Positions 1 to 10,469 of a DNA stretch of 64,000 nt are shown here, piece after piece; the stretch's first letter is position 1; every line of letters starts with the position of its first letter. This stretch comes from Hyalella azteca (taxonomy: Eukaryota > Arthropoda > Malacostraca > Amphipoda > Hyalellidae), in the NCBI RefSeq assembly GCF_000764305.2, contig NW_025930774.1:366618-430617 (forward strand), given 5' to 3'. Made by a program: the position numbers and the translations under genes. The notes below the pieces were generated by a model. That model worked only from the letters and a program-made list of their open reading frames with translations, did not search any database and was not told where the DNA came from.

Positions 1-545
1 TGTTACAGCAGTTGTGCAACTCAGTCTTGTTACAGCAGTTGTGCAAGTCAGTCATGTTACAGCAGTTGTGCAACTCAGTCTTGTTACAGCAGTTGTGCAA
101 CTCAGTCTTGTTACAGCAGTTGTGCAAGTCAGTCATGTTACAGCAGTTGTGCAACTCAGCCATGTTACAGCAGTTGTGCAACTCAGTCTTGTTACAGCAG
201 TTGTGCAAGTCAGTCATGTTACAGCAGTTGTGCAACTCAGTCTTGTTACAGCAGTTGTGCAACTCAGTCTTGTTACAGCAGTTGTGCAAGTCAGTCATGT
301 TACAGCAGTTGTGCAACTCAGCCATGTTACAGCAGTTGTGCAACTCAGTCTTGTTACAGCAGTTGTGCAAGTCAGTCATGTTACAGCAGTTGTGCAACTC
401 AGTCATGTTACAGCAGTTGTGCAAGTCAGTCATGTTACAGCTGTTGTGTAACTCAGTCCTGTTACAGCAGGTTGTGTAACTCATCCACGCTACAGCAGTT
501 GTGCAATTCAGCCATGTTACAGCAGTTGTGTAACTCAGCCATATA
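1..545. repeat. 27-bp minisatellite with 162-bp higher-order period
   Basis: About 20 tandem copies of a 27-bp unit starting tgttacagcagttgtgcaa, cut by the left window edge. Variants differ at the end of the unit (aactcagtct = A, aagtcagtca = B, aactcagcca = C). Their order is A B A A B C, A B A A B C, A B, so 1-162 and 163-324 form a higher-order repeat of six units. Copies decay after about 430. Because 27 is divisible by 3 and the unit has no stop in two plus frames, two overlapping ORFs of about 150 codons run through it; I read them as artefacts, not genes. Confidence 0.95.
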
Positions 546-559
546 TCAATAGTTGTGTA

Positions 560-1600
560 AGTCATTCTGTCATTTCTTAATTGGAAGTATCCACTGTACT
601 ATACTGTCAATTGTTTTTCTTCCTCATGGGACAGATGGATACTTCATAACTGAAGTAAAACTTCATTACTGAGACTGCAAATGCACAGGGCTGAATTTGA
701 GAAAAATCTTGATAAAAAAATATGATGCCTGTGCAATATCATTTATGATGCCTGTGCAGCTGATCGCTCTCAGCCAACCATGTAGTACGGCTAACAGGAA
801 GGCAGATAAGGACGTTGGTGCCCCGATGTCGGCACTCAGAATTCCATATACTGATAACCGAAGGAAATAAGGGGTCCAAGTGTTCACTTCTCTCAAAAAA
901 ATATCCCAATAAGGATGAATCTGTTGAACTTTGATGGCCATTGATCGGCAGTCACTGGAAATTATTTTCATGAAGGTGTGACGCATGGTTCGCGTCCTGA
1001 AGGATCACTCTCTCGGGAGGTCCTGTTAATGACTCCCTGAACGACCAACCTGAAGTTACCTCAACTCAATTACCAACTTAAGTGACCTCCGTGAATGACC
1101 TCACCTGATTGATCGGCGTGCTGACCTAACTGAGCCGTTCTTGTGATTTTCACTTCCAATGTGTAAATTCAAGCCATGTGTGTATGAGCTGGAGCTTATA
1201 TGGCCATTTTTTACATGTTCTGGCTAGAATTCCGAGGGCCACTTAATAATAGCCAGGCAGGAACAATTGGAAATAAAGTCTTCCGAAAACTCCATTCAAA
1301 TTAAATCTTATTTATTTCAGGTTTGTTAAACTGCGGATTTTACAATAACAATTTTGTGTACGCAGATATAATTCTTTGAGTAATGGAGTTTTGCTAGTTT
1401 GTGTGACTATAAACTTGGTGGGCTAGTGATCACTTGTGTGACTATAAACTAAGTGTTCTTATGAGCATTAATGTGACAATGAAAGTAATGGGCTGTGAAA
1501 GTTCGTGGGTGCAGTCAAGCTACCGTAATGCACAAGTCGCGTCCACGATACCAAGTGTGTGGTCCGTGCCAGGCTTGTTGGCTACCTGCTGTGAACACCC
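560..1600. other. unassigned non-coding stretch
   Basis: No gene, RNA or clear repeat recognised. A 106-codon minus-strand ORF (666-986) matches no family I know and lacks exon signals. Confidence 0.5.
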
Positions 1601-1611
1601 GCACCCTGCCT

Positions 1612-1712
1612 AACTAGTAACTACCTGACACCAGGTTAACTACCTGACACCAGGTTAACTACCTGACACCAGGTTAACTACCTGACACCAGGTTAACTAC
1701 CTGACACCAGCT
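1612..1712. repeat. 19-bp minisatellite
   Basis: About five near-perfect copies of a 19-bp unit containing ctacctgacaccaggttaa. Diverged echoes of ctacctgacac and aggttaact continue to about 2120, suggesting an older, larger array. Confidence 0.85.
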
Positions 1713-2169
1713 TAAAAAGACAAAAAAAAATCGACTAAATGAATGCATTGACAATGACTACCTGACATTTGTCATTTGTCAGATGTCATCTCTCAAACTG
1801 AGAGATACAAAAATTCAGGTAATGTATTTGCCAATCAATTTATATTGCAAAGATATCTTTACTGGTTATTTTTTTATTGATCTTTCAAATCAGGAAGTTC
1901 CTTGACACCGTGTTTAACTATCCTCATTCAGGTAACTTGTCTGACATAATTAACTGCTTAACACCATTCAACTACCTGCCTCTGAGTTAATTACCTAAGA
2001 GAGTTAACTTTAACACCAGCTTTGTTACCAAATAAAAGGTAAATTGCCTAAAAGAGTTACGTACCTGTTCAAAACAGGTCAATGACTTGCCACTATTTTA
2101 ACTGCCTGATATCAGGTTAACTATTTCATCGTATTATTCCGGTCTGTAGCCTGTAATAATTATTATCCT

Positions 2170-2315
2170 GGGGCCATACTTTCAAAACTCGCTAAGTGAA
2201 CGCAAGTACTTACGCTCTATTTTCTTGTCTATGATTGGTGGATTTGGCTTGAAAGGCCGTCAATGATTGGCTGATGAACTTGCGATCTCTTAACTTTTTT
2301 TGAATGTATGGCCCC
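2170..2315. mobile_element. short fold-back element (MITE-like), copy 1
   Basis: A 146-bp unit bounded by imperfect terminal inverted repeats: ggggccatactttcaaaa on the left and ttttttgaatgtatggcccc on the right. It contains the palindrome-like aagtactta and two tgattgg motifs. A second copy lies at 10316-10463. There is no ORF. Size, inverted ends and dispersed copies fit a non-autonomous DNA transposon; the family is not identified and no target-site duplication was resolved. Confidence 0.65.
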
Positions 2316-2361
2316 TGGCCCTTCCAGTGAAGCCCCTCCGCAGAATTATCTTACTCTGATA

Positions 2362-2472
2362 ACTTAATGCTTAAGTGGAACGCGTATAACTCAATGTGTG
2401 AGTGGAATGCGTATTAACTTAATGCTTAAGTGGAACGCGTATAACTCAATGTGTAAGTGGAATGCGTATTAT
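2362..2472. repeat. 54-bp tandem duplication with 27-bp sub-repeat
   Basis: Two copies of a 54-bp block built from aagtggaacgcgtataactc and the related half agtggaatgcgtatta. Confidence 0.75.
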
Positions 2473-3264
2473 TATATGTAATCACACACCTTGCGGTGTT
2501 GCCGACGTGCGTGTTCTCGAAAATTCATTCAATCCTGAAAGCGTCCGCCAGAACTGCCCGCCATTCCTGGAAATGTAGCCAGGAATCCACCCAATTTGCT
2601 GGCACAATCTTCCTGTGTTTTTGGTAACTTGAAATATTTTAAGTAGAACACACATGTGATTCGTGTCGGACTCGGTATTTAAATATTCGCTCTGAGAAAC
2701 GATTAAACTTTATAGAGCACTATTTGCTTAAAATTGTTTTAATTCATTAGGTGTTCCAACGATCATTTGTCCGTTCATGAAATTTTTAGGGGCTTTAGTA
2801 TGGGGCATTTTACATTTTTATTTAAAATACCATTTCCTATTACAAGCGTTGAAATATTTATATATTTATATTTAAAAGCTTCCCATTATTCCCATTATTA
2901 ACTTTCAAGTCGATTTTCTGTCGTATGTCTTTTTTTCAGTTTTATCATAATGATTGTAACTTAGGTAAGTATTTAGGCATTACGAAATATACTTTTTTTC
3001 TTTGGAAAACCTGTTAACACAAACCTAAATGCATTCAAGAAATCCGGCACCAGCTTACCACTCTCAAGATGGTCACGTGGCCACATGCCCATATGGTGAG
3101 ATATCCTTCCTTGAACTCTTTTGCTCGGCTTATGAACGGCCGACGATATGCCGCCCTTAATTCGACCATAACTTTGAACAGATACGCCACATGGCACGTC
3201 TGAGGTGCTAATTATAAGCCTCTAATTAGCGAGCGTCAGACCACTTCATCGTCCACCTGGCGGT

Positions 3265-3405
3265 ATCTGTGATACCTGCTGTGCGTGCCTCAACCGCTGC
3301 ATGGTAGTACCGTGTCTGTGATACCTGCTGTGCGTGCCTCAACCGCTGCATGGTAGTACCGTGTCTGTGATACCTGCTGTACGTGCCTCAACCGCCGCAC
3401 GGTAA
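3265..3405. repeat. 49-bp tandem repeat, about 3 copies
   Basis: Three near-identical units of 49 bp beginning gtctgtgatacctgctgtgc, with starts spaced exactly 49 bp at 3314 and 3363. Confidence 0.85.
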
Positions 3406-4915
3406 GGCAATTTGATTCATTTTAATAGTTTCATTAATGAGATGGCTTATGCAAATCTATCACTACATTTAATTTCATCTGGTGAAGTAAAAAGTTCCCC
3501 GTATAACACTTGTACAACATTTTCCGAGTAGCACCTTGTTTAATGAAGATGAGGCTTGCTAAAGGCTAACGTGGATGCTTCGCATTCCTTCATAAGAGCA
3601 GAGTCTCGCAATTTCTAAGCAACGTGAAGATAATAAATTAAACAATTGAATATATATAGAGTCAAGGCGGTAATACATAGGGATACTATGCATACAAAGT
3701 AATCATTGTAGTCATCTGCGTATCAATCAACTGTAACTGTCAATAGTTAACTGATGAATAATGCTGATAGATCCTTGAACTACATTCATATTTAAACTAT
3801 CTTCAAACTCAAGGCAAATTTCAAACCAACGATTATTGTACAAATTACAATGATTTTCCGATTTACGATTTCCGCAATGAATATCAAGTACAAATTACAA
3901 TGATTTTCCGATTTCCGCAATGAATATCGAGCAAGCCAAGAAAGTGGGCACCTGAGAAGGGTATGAGCGGCGGCTAAAAGACCACCTCCACTTCACACCA
4001 CATGGCCCGGCTGGTCCTTATCGCTGATTGCATCTAACCTGGCGTCCTGAAAGGCGGCCGGCATGCCTGCGCGTCTGATTAACCTAATCGGAAATGAATG
4101 AGAAGGTTTTGTTAGATAAGAGGTTTGAACGACCGGAGTCTCACAAGGAAAATTCATAGAGAATTCATGTGTTGGTGATTCTGCCGGCGTTGGCACGGCT
4201 TTGATTTTCCGCAGAGATGGTCTGTTAATTTCAGTCCTAACGTTGATTTATTGCCGTCCAGATTGTTGTTTTTAAAGCAATTGGAGATTGTACAATCGCA
4301 CCGATCACCAGCAGCGTCGCATGAGCACGGAATTGTTTACAAATGATAAAGGCCACTTAAGAGATATTTTGCTCCATAAGTAGTTGTTTTGCGGTATTCC
4401 AAACTCGGGTTATTCTTAACTTCTGCTCATTTACTTCTTGTTTTTTTTCTAATTCTATTGTAAGATATAAATTTATCAGAAAATTTTTGTTAGGCTTGAA
4501 TTTTTGTGCAATCTGAAAAACCAAAACAAATGATGCTAAATTCAAGTACGAAATGAAACCTCCAATGATTTTTTTTCAAAAAACTGTCGTTCCCGGCGTT
4601 GTGGTATTGAAGCTTGCAACTTGCGTAAGATTACACATCTCATATATATTTTTTTATATGAAAAGCCCAGAATTTCCTCGAGATTACATTCTTTTTTATG
4701 GGAAATTCTCAGAGCATTCACACCCTGCCTGGAGGTGACAAGCCAGGCTCGTGTACACCAGACTTGACTGGGGCTGTGATTGTGTGTGAACAATGAAGTG
4801 TCAAAGTCATCGCGCACTGCTGCTGCCGAAACCATTTTTCGTGAAAACCTGTTTTGAAATTTTGCCTATTTTTATTTCTTGTGCGTTTTCTCGGCATTCC
4901 CCTGCCTTTTATATG

Positions 4916-5164
4916 TATTTTAGCAGTATTTATTTTAAGTAAACATATATTTATACGTTATCAGTGGCCATCGACGAAGTAATTCTAGAAATATAACTGC
5001 AGATGATTGAGATATTTTATAGCATCAAACAAAGGTAAAATATTTTAGCAGTATTTATTTCAAGTAAACACATATTTATACGTTATCAGTGGCCATCGAC
5101 GAAGTGATTCTAGAAATATAACTGCAAATGGTTGAGATATTTTATATTATCAATCATAGGTATA
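4916..5164. repeat. 125-bp tandem duplication
   Basis: 4916-5040 and 5041-5164 are near-identical direct copies beginning tattttagcagtatttattt, with few substitutions, so the duplication is fairly recent. Confidence 0.85.
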
Positions 5165-5204
5165 AAGATTCAATCATATCTCCTATAATGGCAAGCGCTG
5201 ACGA

Positions 5205-5318
5205 GCTCCCACCTGATGCCACTGTCTCATTCTATCCTTCCACCTGATGCCACTAACTGCCTCATTCTATCCTTCCACCTGATGCCTCTAACTGCCTCAT
5301 TCTATCCTTCCACCTGAT
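5205..5318. repeat. short tandem repeat, 31-35 bp unit
   Basis: Three to four copies of ccacctgatgccactaactg followed by cctcattctatcctt. Confidence 0.75.
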
Positions 5319-5999
5319 TATTATTAATCCACTCATTTGAGGCATCATGTTATCGCTATTCGACTCCACTTAACTACCTGGGCGGTAGACTTCCTCGTTA
5401 ACTTTGTACCATCGCCTAATTAACCAAAGATCTTTGTTTATTTCCGTGATCTCATACCTGACGTCTCATTAAAGTATTTATTGAGTTTTTTTGTCCAGTT
5501 TATAGTTTAACATGAATTTTAAATCATGACCGCTGTTCTTGCTATTGCATTTAATTACGAACATTGTTAAGCTGTGGGCACGTTAAGATTTAGATTATCT
5601 GTGCACGTTATATTGCTTAGTGTTTTTAAGCTTTAACTTACTCGTAGAAACGCACTATTTACTTGAATAAATCGTAATTACAAATATTTTGCCATTATAT
5701 TGACTTTCACTTATTAAACTTCGACTATCGGTGGTAACAACTTTTTTCACTGCTACACAACTGTAGCAACCATTTCTTACTCTACTAATACCACTTTTAC
5801 CACAGCTACCACCAAAATCAAACCACAACGACTAATTTCAATCATTTGTGCGACAGCCAGAACTTGTGCATTTACCATCACTTGGTCTACTACAACCACT
5901 CTTCACCACTACAATCTCAATTATCTATCTGGTACCATAACAACCATAGCCAATCTAATAGACGGCTCCCCATCAGCACCACAACCACCACCGCACGCT

Positions 6000-6410
6000 A
6001 AACTCACCACTTCACTCACTCTCACCACCCACACCACCCTCACACCACACTCACCACCACCCTACCCTTACCCTCACCACCACCCTTACCCTCACCACCC
6101 CCCTTACCCTCACCACCACCCTTACCCTCACCACCACCCTTACCCTCACCACCACCCTTACCCTCACCACCACCCTTACCCTCACCACCACCCTTACCCT
6201 CACCATCACCCTCACCCTCACCACCACCCTTACCCTCACCACCCTCACCCTCACAACCACTCTTACCCTCACCACCACCCTCACCCTCACCACCACCCTC
6301 ACCACCCTCTCACCACCCTCACCACCACCCTCACCACCCTCTCACCACCCTCACCACCACCCTCACCACCCTCTCACCATCCTCACCACCACCACCTTCA
6401 TCACCACCAT
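6000..6410. repeat. CCCTTACCCTCACCACCA minisatellite
   Basis: An almost pure C/A/T-rich array of 15- to 18-bp units, ccctcaccacca and ccctta. The minus strand is a run of GGG and GG tracts with short spacers. The minus ORF over it (Val/Arg dipeptide repeats) is an artefact of the array. Confidence 0.9.
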
Positions 6411-6587
6411 ATACACTAAACTTACCCTACATACGCGGGTAGACAGGATCAGACGCGTACGGTGCGTGCGTCTGAGAGCTTTGGCAGGCTTGTAATCGTA
6501 CGGTTGTCGTCGTGAAGATTCGTGCACGCAGGCGAGCACGAATCAGGAGCACGCAGGCCCCTGCGTGGTGCGTGTGTCCTGCAGGAC

Positions 6588-6746
6588 ATCGTATGTAGAA
6601 TAGTAATTTATATGGTAGAAATTGAATAATATATCTGCATTAATTTGCTAACGATGTAGAGATTTCACCTGCGTAATCGATCTATTTAATTGATCGTATT
6701 TAGAATAGTAATTTATATGGTAGAAATTTAATGATATATCTGCACT
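6588..6746. repeat. direct duplication of about 60 bp
   Basis: The segment containing agaatagtaatttatatggt, followed by agaaatt and a atatatctgca block, occurs at about 6590-6649 and again at about 6687-6746. Confidence 0.75.
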
Positions 6747-7039
6747 AATTTCCCATGGGATGAACTGCAATTTCAATTAATCCTACAATAAAGAACTTTT
6801 TCACAGCCATCATGGCTAGCGCTGCTTCTGTTGTTAATGTTTCAGGTGTTATTATTTTTATACGTGCTATTATTATTTCACGTGTTATTGTGAACTTTGT
6901 TGTTATTACTGCAGGTATCCCACCTCTGTTCCTACTGTGGTTTGTGCTGCTGTTTTTAACCGTCGTGCTGTTGCTGGGACGTCTTTATAGCCGCCGTCCC
7001 GCTGCTGCTTGTTATGTGCAGGCGGTAGACCACCCACAC

Positions 7040-7410
7040 TTAGGGTCTGTGGAGACCCTGTCAACACGTGGTCTTGTCCAGACCTGGACACCAGCTGGTA
7101 GATCATGTATCTGTTCACTTCGCGCGGTCTTCTCCAGACGTATATACCAGCTGGTAGATCATCTACCTGTCCACTTCGCTTGGTCTTGTCCAGATGTATA
7201 TACCAGCTGGTAGATCATCTACCTGGCCACTTCGCGTGGTCTTGTCCAGATGTATATACCAGCTGGTAGATCATCTACCTGGCAACTTCGCTTGGTCTTG
7301 TCCAGATGTATATACCAGCTGGTAGATCATCTACCTGGCCACTTCGCTTGGTCTTGTCCAGACCTGGACACCAGCTGGTAGATCATGTATCAGTCCACTT
7401 CGCATGGTCT
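7040..7410. repeat. 56-bp minisatellite, about 6 copies
   Basis: Units start gtagatcat at 7098, 7154, 7210, 7266, 7322 and 7378, exactly 56 bp apart. Each junction carries the palindrome taccagctggta with an E-box core CAGCTG. A 133-codon ORF (6812-7213) runs into the array and is not credible as a gene. Confidence 0.92.
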
Positions 7411-7539
7411 TACGTAGATCTCTTGCTTGTCTACTGATTATAATGCTTATTCTACTCCTTATCTACTGAAGATTGCCTAGCACCTTACGGACCTGGCCAT
7501 AAGTCAAGCAAGTATCTCAAACAATCTTCATTTAATCAA

Positions 7540-7619
7540 GTCAAGAAAAGTACAAGAATCGGTAACAGGCCAGGCAGGCCTATTTCTTCAGGGCCGACAC
7601 TATTTTATTCTAAGATTGA
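7540..7619. repeat. interspersed repeat, copy 1 (second at 61564)
   Basis: Begins gtcaagaaaagtacaagaat, then aacaggcc..aggcctatt, and ends ctaagattga. The same block recurs at 61564-61663 with an inserted ctata/ctact microsatellite. Dispersed family, class unknown. Confidence 0.6.
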
Positions 7620-8299
7620 GTAGATTCCTTCATGACACAAATGCTTCCTCGAAGCAGCCGGAGTAGAGTAGGCTCTTATTATAATATTCAAACTACTGAA
7701 TAGACCCGTCTCTTGATCTACTGAATGTTAAGTATATCACCTATACTTATTTCCAGAACATTGAGGTAGTGTGAGATTGTCATCTGAAAATTTAGTAGAT
7801 TATTCCCTTAATCTACAGAAGGTGCGATTCATGCGACTGTGCATGGAGGTGGATCACAGTAACTATCCTTCTCAGTGTGTCAGGAAATTATGTATTTTAA
7901 TTGAGCAGACATTATAGAATTAATTGATTTATATCGGAAAAACAATATGGCTAGAACATTTTCGATATGATAGTTCAAATGGTACAAAATATTAATATTA
8001 CTTAACATAGAGTATATATTAGTGTAGGTCATTGACATGCTAAGCCCAGACACCTAATTAAAAACTGTCTTGTTCATCACTGTTACTTACCTGCTGGCAA
8101 TTAGGATAAGGAGCTACCGTGACCGCACGCATGTCTCGTACGTCACTTATTGTCATGGTTACTAATTTATTAATGCTTATTGTCGTTGTTTGGTTGGCGT
8201 GACGCTGCTGCTGCTCCAGAGCCTGTGAAGACTGGAGGCTTCTTGATGACCTGTCGGATTATTGCTGCGTATACCCTGGGGGCCAGCGGGCCCTGACTT

Positions 8300-8364
8300 G
8301 TACTTTAGTGTGGGAGAATTCCTGCTACGTACGAATGTTTTATGTTGGGTTCCATACAAACATG

Positions 8365-8397
<33 letters not shown>

Positions 8398-8590
8398 GTT
8401 ACAAATTATAATTTACTTTAGTGTGGGAGAATTCCTGCTCCGTAGGAATGTTTTATGTCGGGTTCCATACGAACATGTAATGTTACAAATTAAAATTTAC
8501 CGTATGCAGAGAATTTTCAATATTAATCCATACGAACATGTAATGTTACAAATTATAATTTACTGTATGCAGTGAATTTTCAATATTAAT
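8300..8590. repeat. irregular tandem repeat
   Basis: Three partial copies of a block containing ttccatacgaacatgtaatg, ttacaaattataattta and gtatgcagtgaattttcaa, of differing lengths. Confidence 0.75.
8366..8395. repeat. (TA)n microsatellite
   Basis: About 15 TA dinucleotides inside the larger repeat block at 8300-8590. Confidence 0.9.
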
Positions 8591-9289
8591 GCAGAATTGA
8601 AAATCAAGGTCGAGTATGTTTGGCGCAGTTGTGGCTAGTTGAGTTTTAATAAATAGACCAAAGATTCTGGCATACGTTTATAATAACATTATTTAAGTTG
8701 AAATACATTAATCGTTTTTTAATAGCTTGACGATTCCACTGTCTGAACGAACGAAAAATTTACGAACTCGTGATTCCAGTAGCAATTTGTCAATTGAAGT
8801 ATTTTCGAAAGACTTGCATACTTTTTCGTATAACATATTTTGCTTTCATCTCAATGATGAACAGTTAATTTACTATTCTTTCATAATTCTAATTTCACTA
8901 AACAAAATTCTTTAAAAGCGTCTGAAATATTGAATAAGCCAAATAAACCATAAATTATTTTGAACTATTCCATTTACCCATTAATTGATAAATTATCCAT
9001 TAAAACAAAAAATTATTCTAGCTTCAGCGCTTCGAAATCCTGCATTCCTAACTGAAGGATCCAAGTTAAAGCTTCCCACGGTAGCACGGACTGATCCTCT
9101 CAGGGATTAGCCGAGCTGCTCATTAAAGATGCACTTAACTGAATTTCTTGAGTAAATTAATCGGTAGCAAAGCTCATTAACGGCCTGTATTATTATTATT
9201 ATGGCGTCTCTGTTGAATTTATGGGAGCCTCCGTGGGAGGGCGAAGGCTCAGATTAGGAGCGTCGATGTCAGCTTTTTGGAGGTGAAAT

Positions 9290-9760
9290 AAGTGCCATCA
9301 TCACCACCTGACTGCTGACATCAACTCCTAGTGACTGTTGAGTAGCCGGCAGCTGACATCGACGCCTAGTGTCTTAAAACTAGTATACAGTCACCACTTG
9401 ACAGCTGACATCGACGTACAGTACATGTACATTAGTGTACAGTCGCCACCTGACAGCTGACATCGACGTCCAGTGCTTGTACACTAGTGTACAGTCACCA
9501 TCTGACAGCTGACATCGACGTACAGTACATGTACATTAGTGTACAGTCGCCACCTGCAGCTGACATCGACGTCCAGTGCTTGCACACTAGTGTACAGTCA
9601 CCACCTGACAGCTGACATCGACGTCCAGTGCTTGTACACTAGTGTACAGTCACCACCTGACAGCTGACATCGACGTCCAGTGATTGTACACTAGTGTACA
9701 GTCACCACCTGACAGCTGAAATTGATACCTAGTGCTTGTACAGTGTACACTAGAGTACAG
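9290..9760. repeat. 52-bp minisatellite, about 9 copies
   Basis: Unit of 52 bp with cacctgacagctgacatcga and cgtccagtgcttgtacacta. Most copies contain the perfect palindrome gtacactagtgtac and an E-box core CAGCTG. Alternation of gtccagtgcttg and gtacagtacatg variants suggests a two-unit higher-order pattern in part of the array. Confidence 0.92.
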
Positions 9761-10315
9761 TATCCATTCGACAAATAATACATTTCCCGTGATACATCAC
9801 ACACACGATGACACACCACTCGTGCAGTGAGATAGCAAACATGGGAACAAGAACAATAATTATTATTTTTCTCATTATTTTGCTCTTAACTGCACTGTTT
9901 ATATAATTTATTTATCTCGATGCGTACTATAAAAAATCACGTCCCCATTACTATAGTAATCATACCTGCGTTATGTATTAATTTCTGATCACCTGAGTCT
10001 TATCATTTAGTCATCATCCACACCCGTCATCCATGTCATGCAGGAAACACGTTCAATGTTATTAGGTTATTGACGCTCCAGCAAAGTCTCCGTGTGATCC
10101 ATTCATACGCTCTCTGTATTTCCTGTGTGCCTTGCGTGACATCCTCTTGTGTACGTGGTTCCGTATTGCTGTATAGGATGTGATAGAGCGGCGTAGGATA
10201 TGATCAAACATGTATATACGTGCTCGTGCGTAAACTGGATGAGGCTACATGAATGGCGTAGCATCCTGCACCTGTTCATTCATATTGACGTCCTTGTTCG
10301 TATATATTATAGTTC

Positions 10316-10463
10316 GGGGGCCATACTTTCAAAACTCGCTAAGTGAACGTAAGTACTTACGCTCTATTATCTTGTCTATGATTGGCGGATTTTGCTAGAA
10401 AGGCCGTCAATGATTGGCTGATAAACTTACGATCTCTTGACTTTTTTTTTAAAGTATAGGCCC
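10316..10463. mobile_element. short fold-back element (MITE-like), copy 2
   Basis: Near-identical to 2170-2315, with the same inverted ends (ggggccatactttcaaaa and aaagtataggccc) and the same internal aagtacttacgctctatt. Differences are scattered substitutions, as expected for two independent insertions. Confidence 0.65.
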
Positions 10464-10469
10464 GGGCGT

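Noticed and set aside
12..479. Two overlapping ORFs of about 150 codons
   Set aside because: Entirely inside the 27-bp array; the unit is a multiple of 3 without stops.
666..986. 106-codon minus ORF
   Set aside because: No family motif, no splice context, composition as expected by chance.
6051..6305. 84-codon Val/Arg repeat ORF on the minus strand
   Set aside because: Pure translation of the CCCTTACCCTCACC array.
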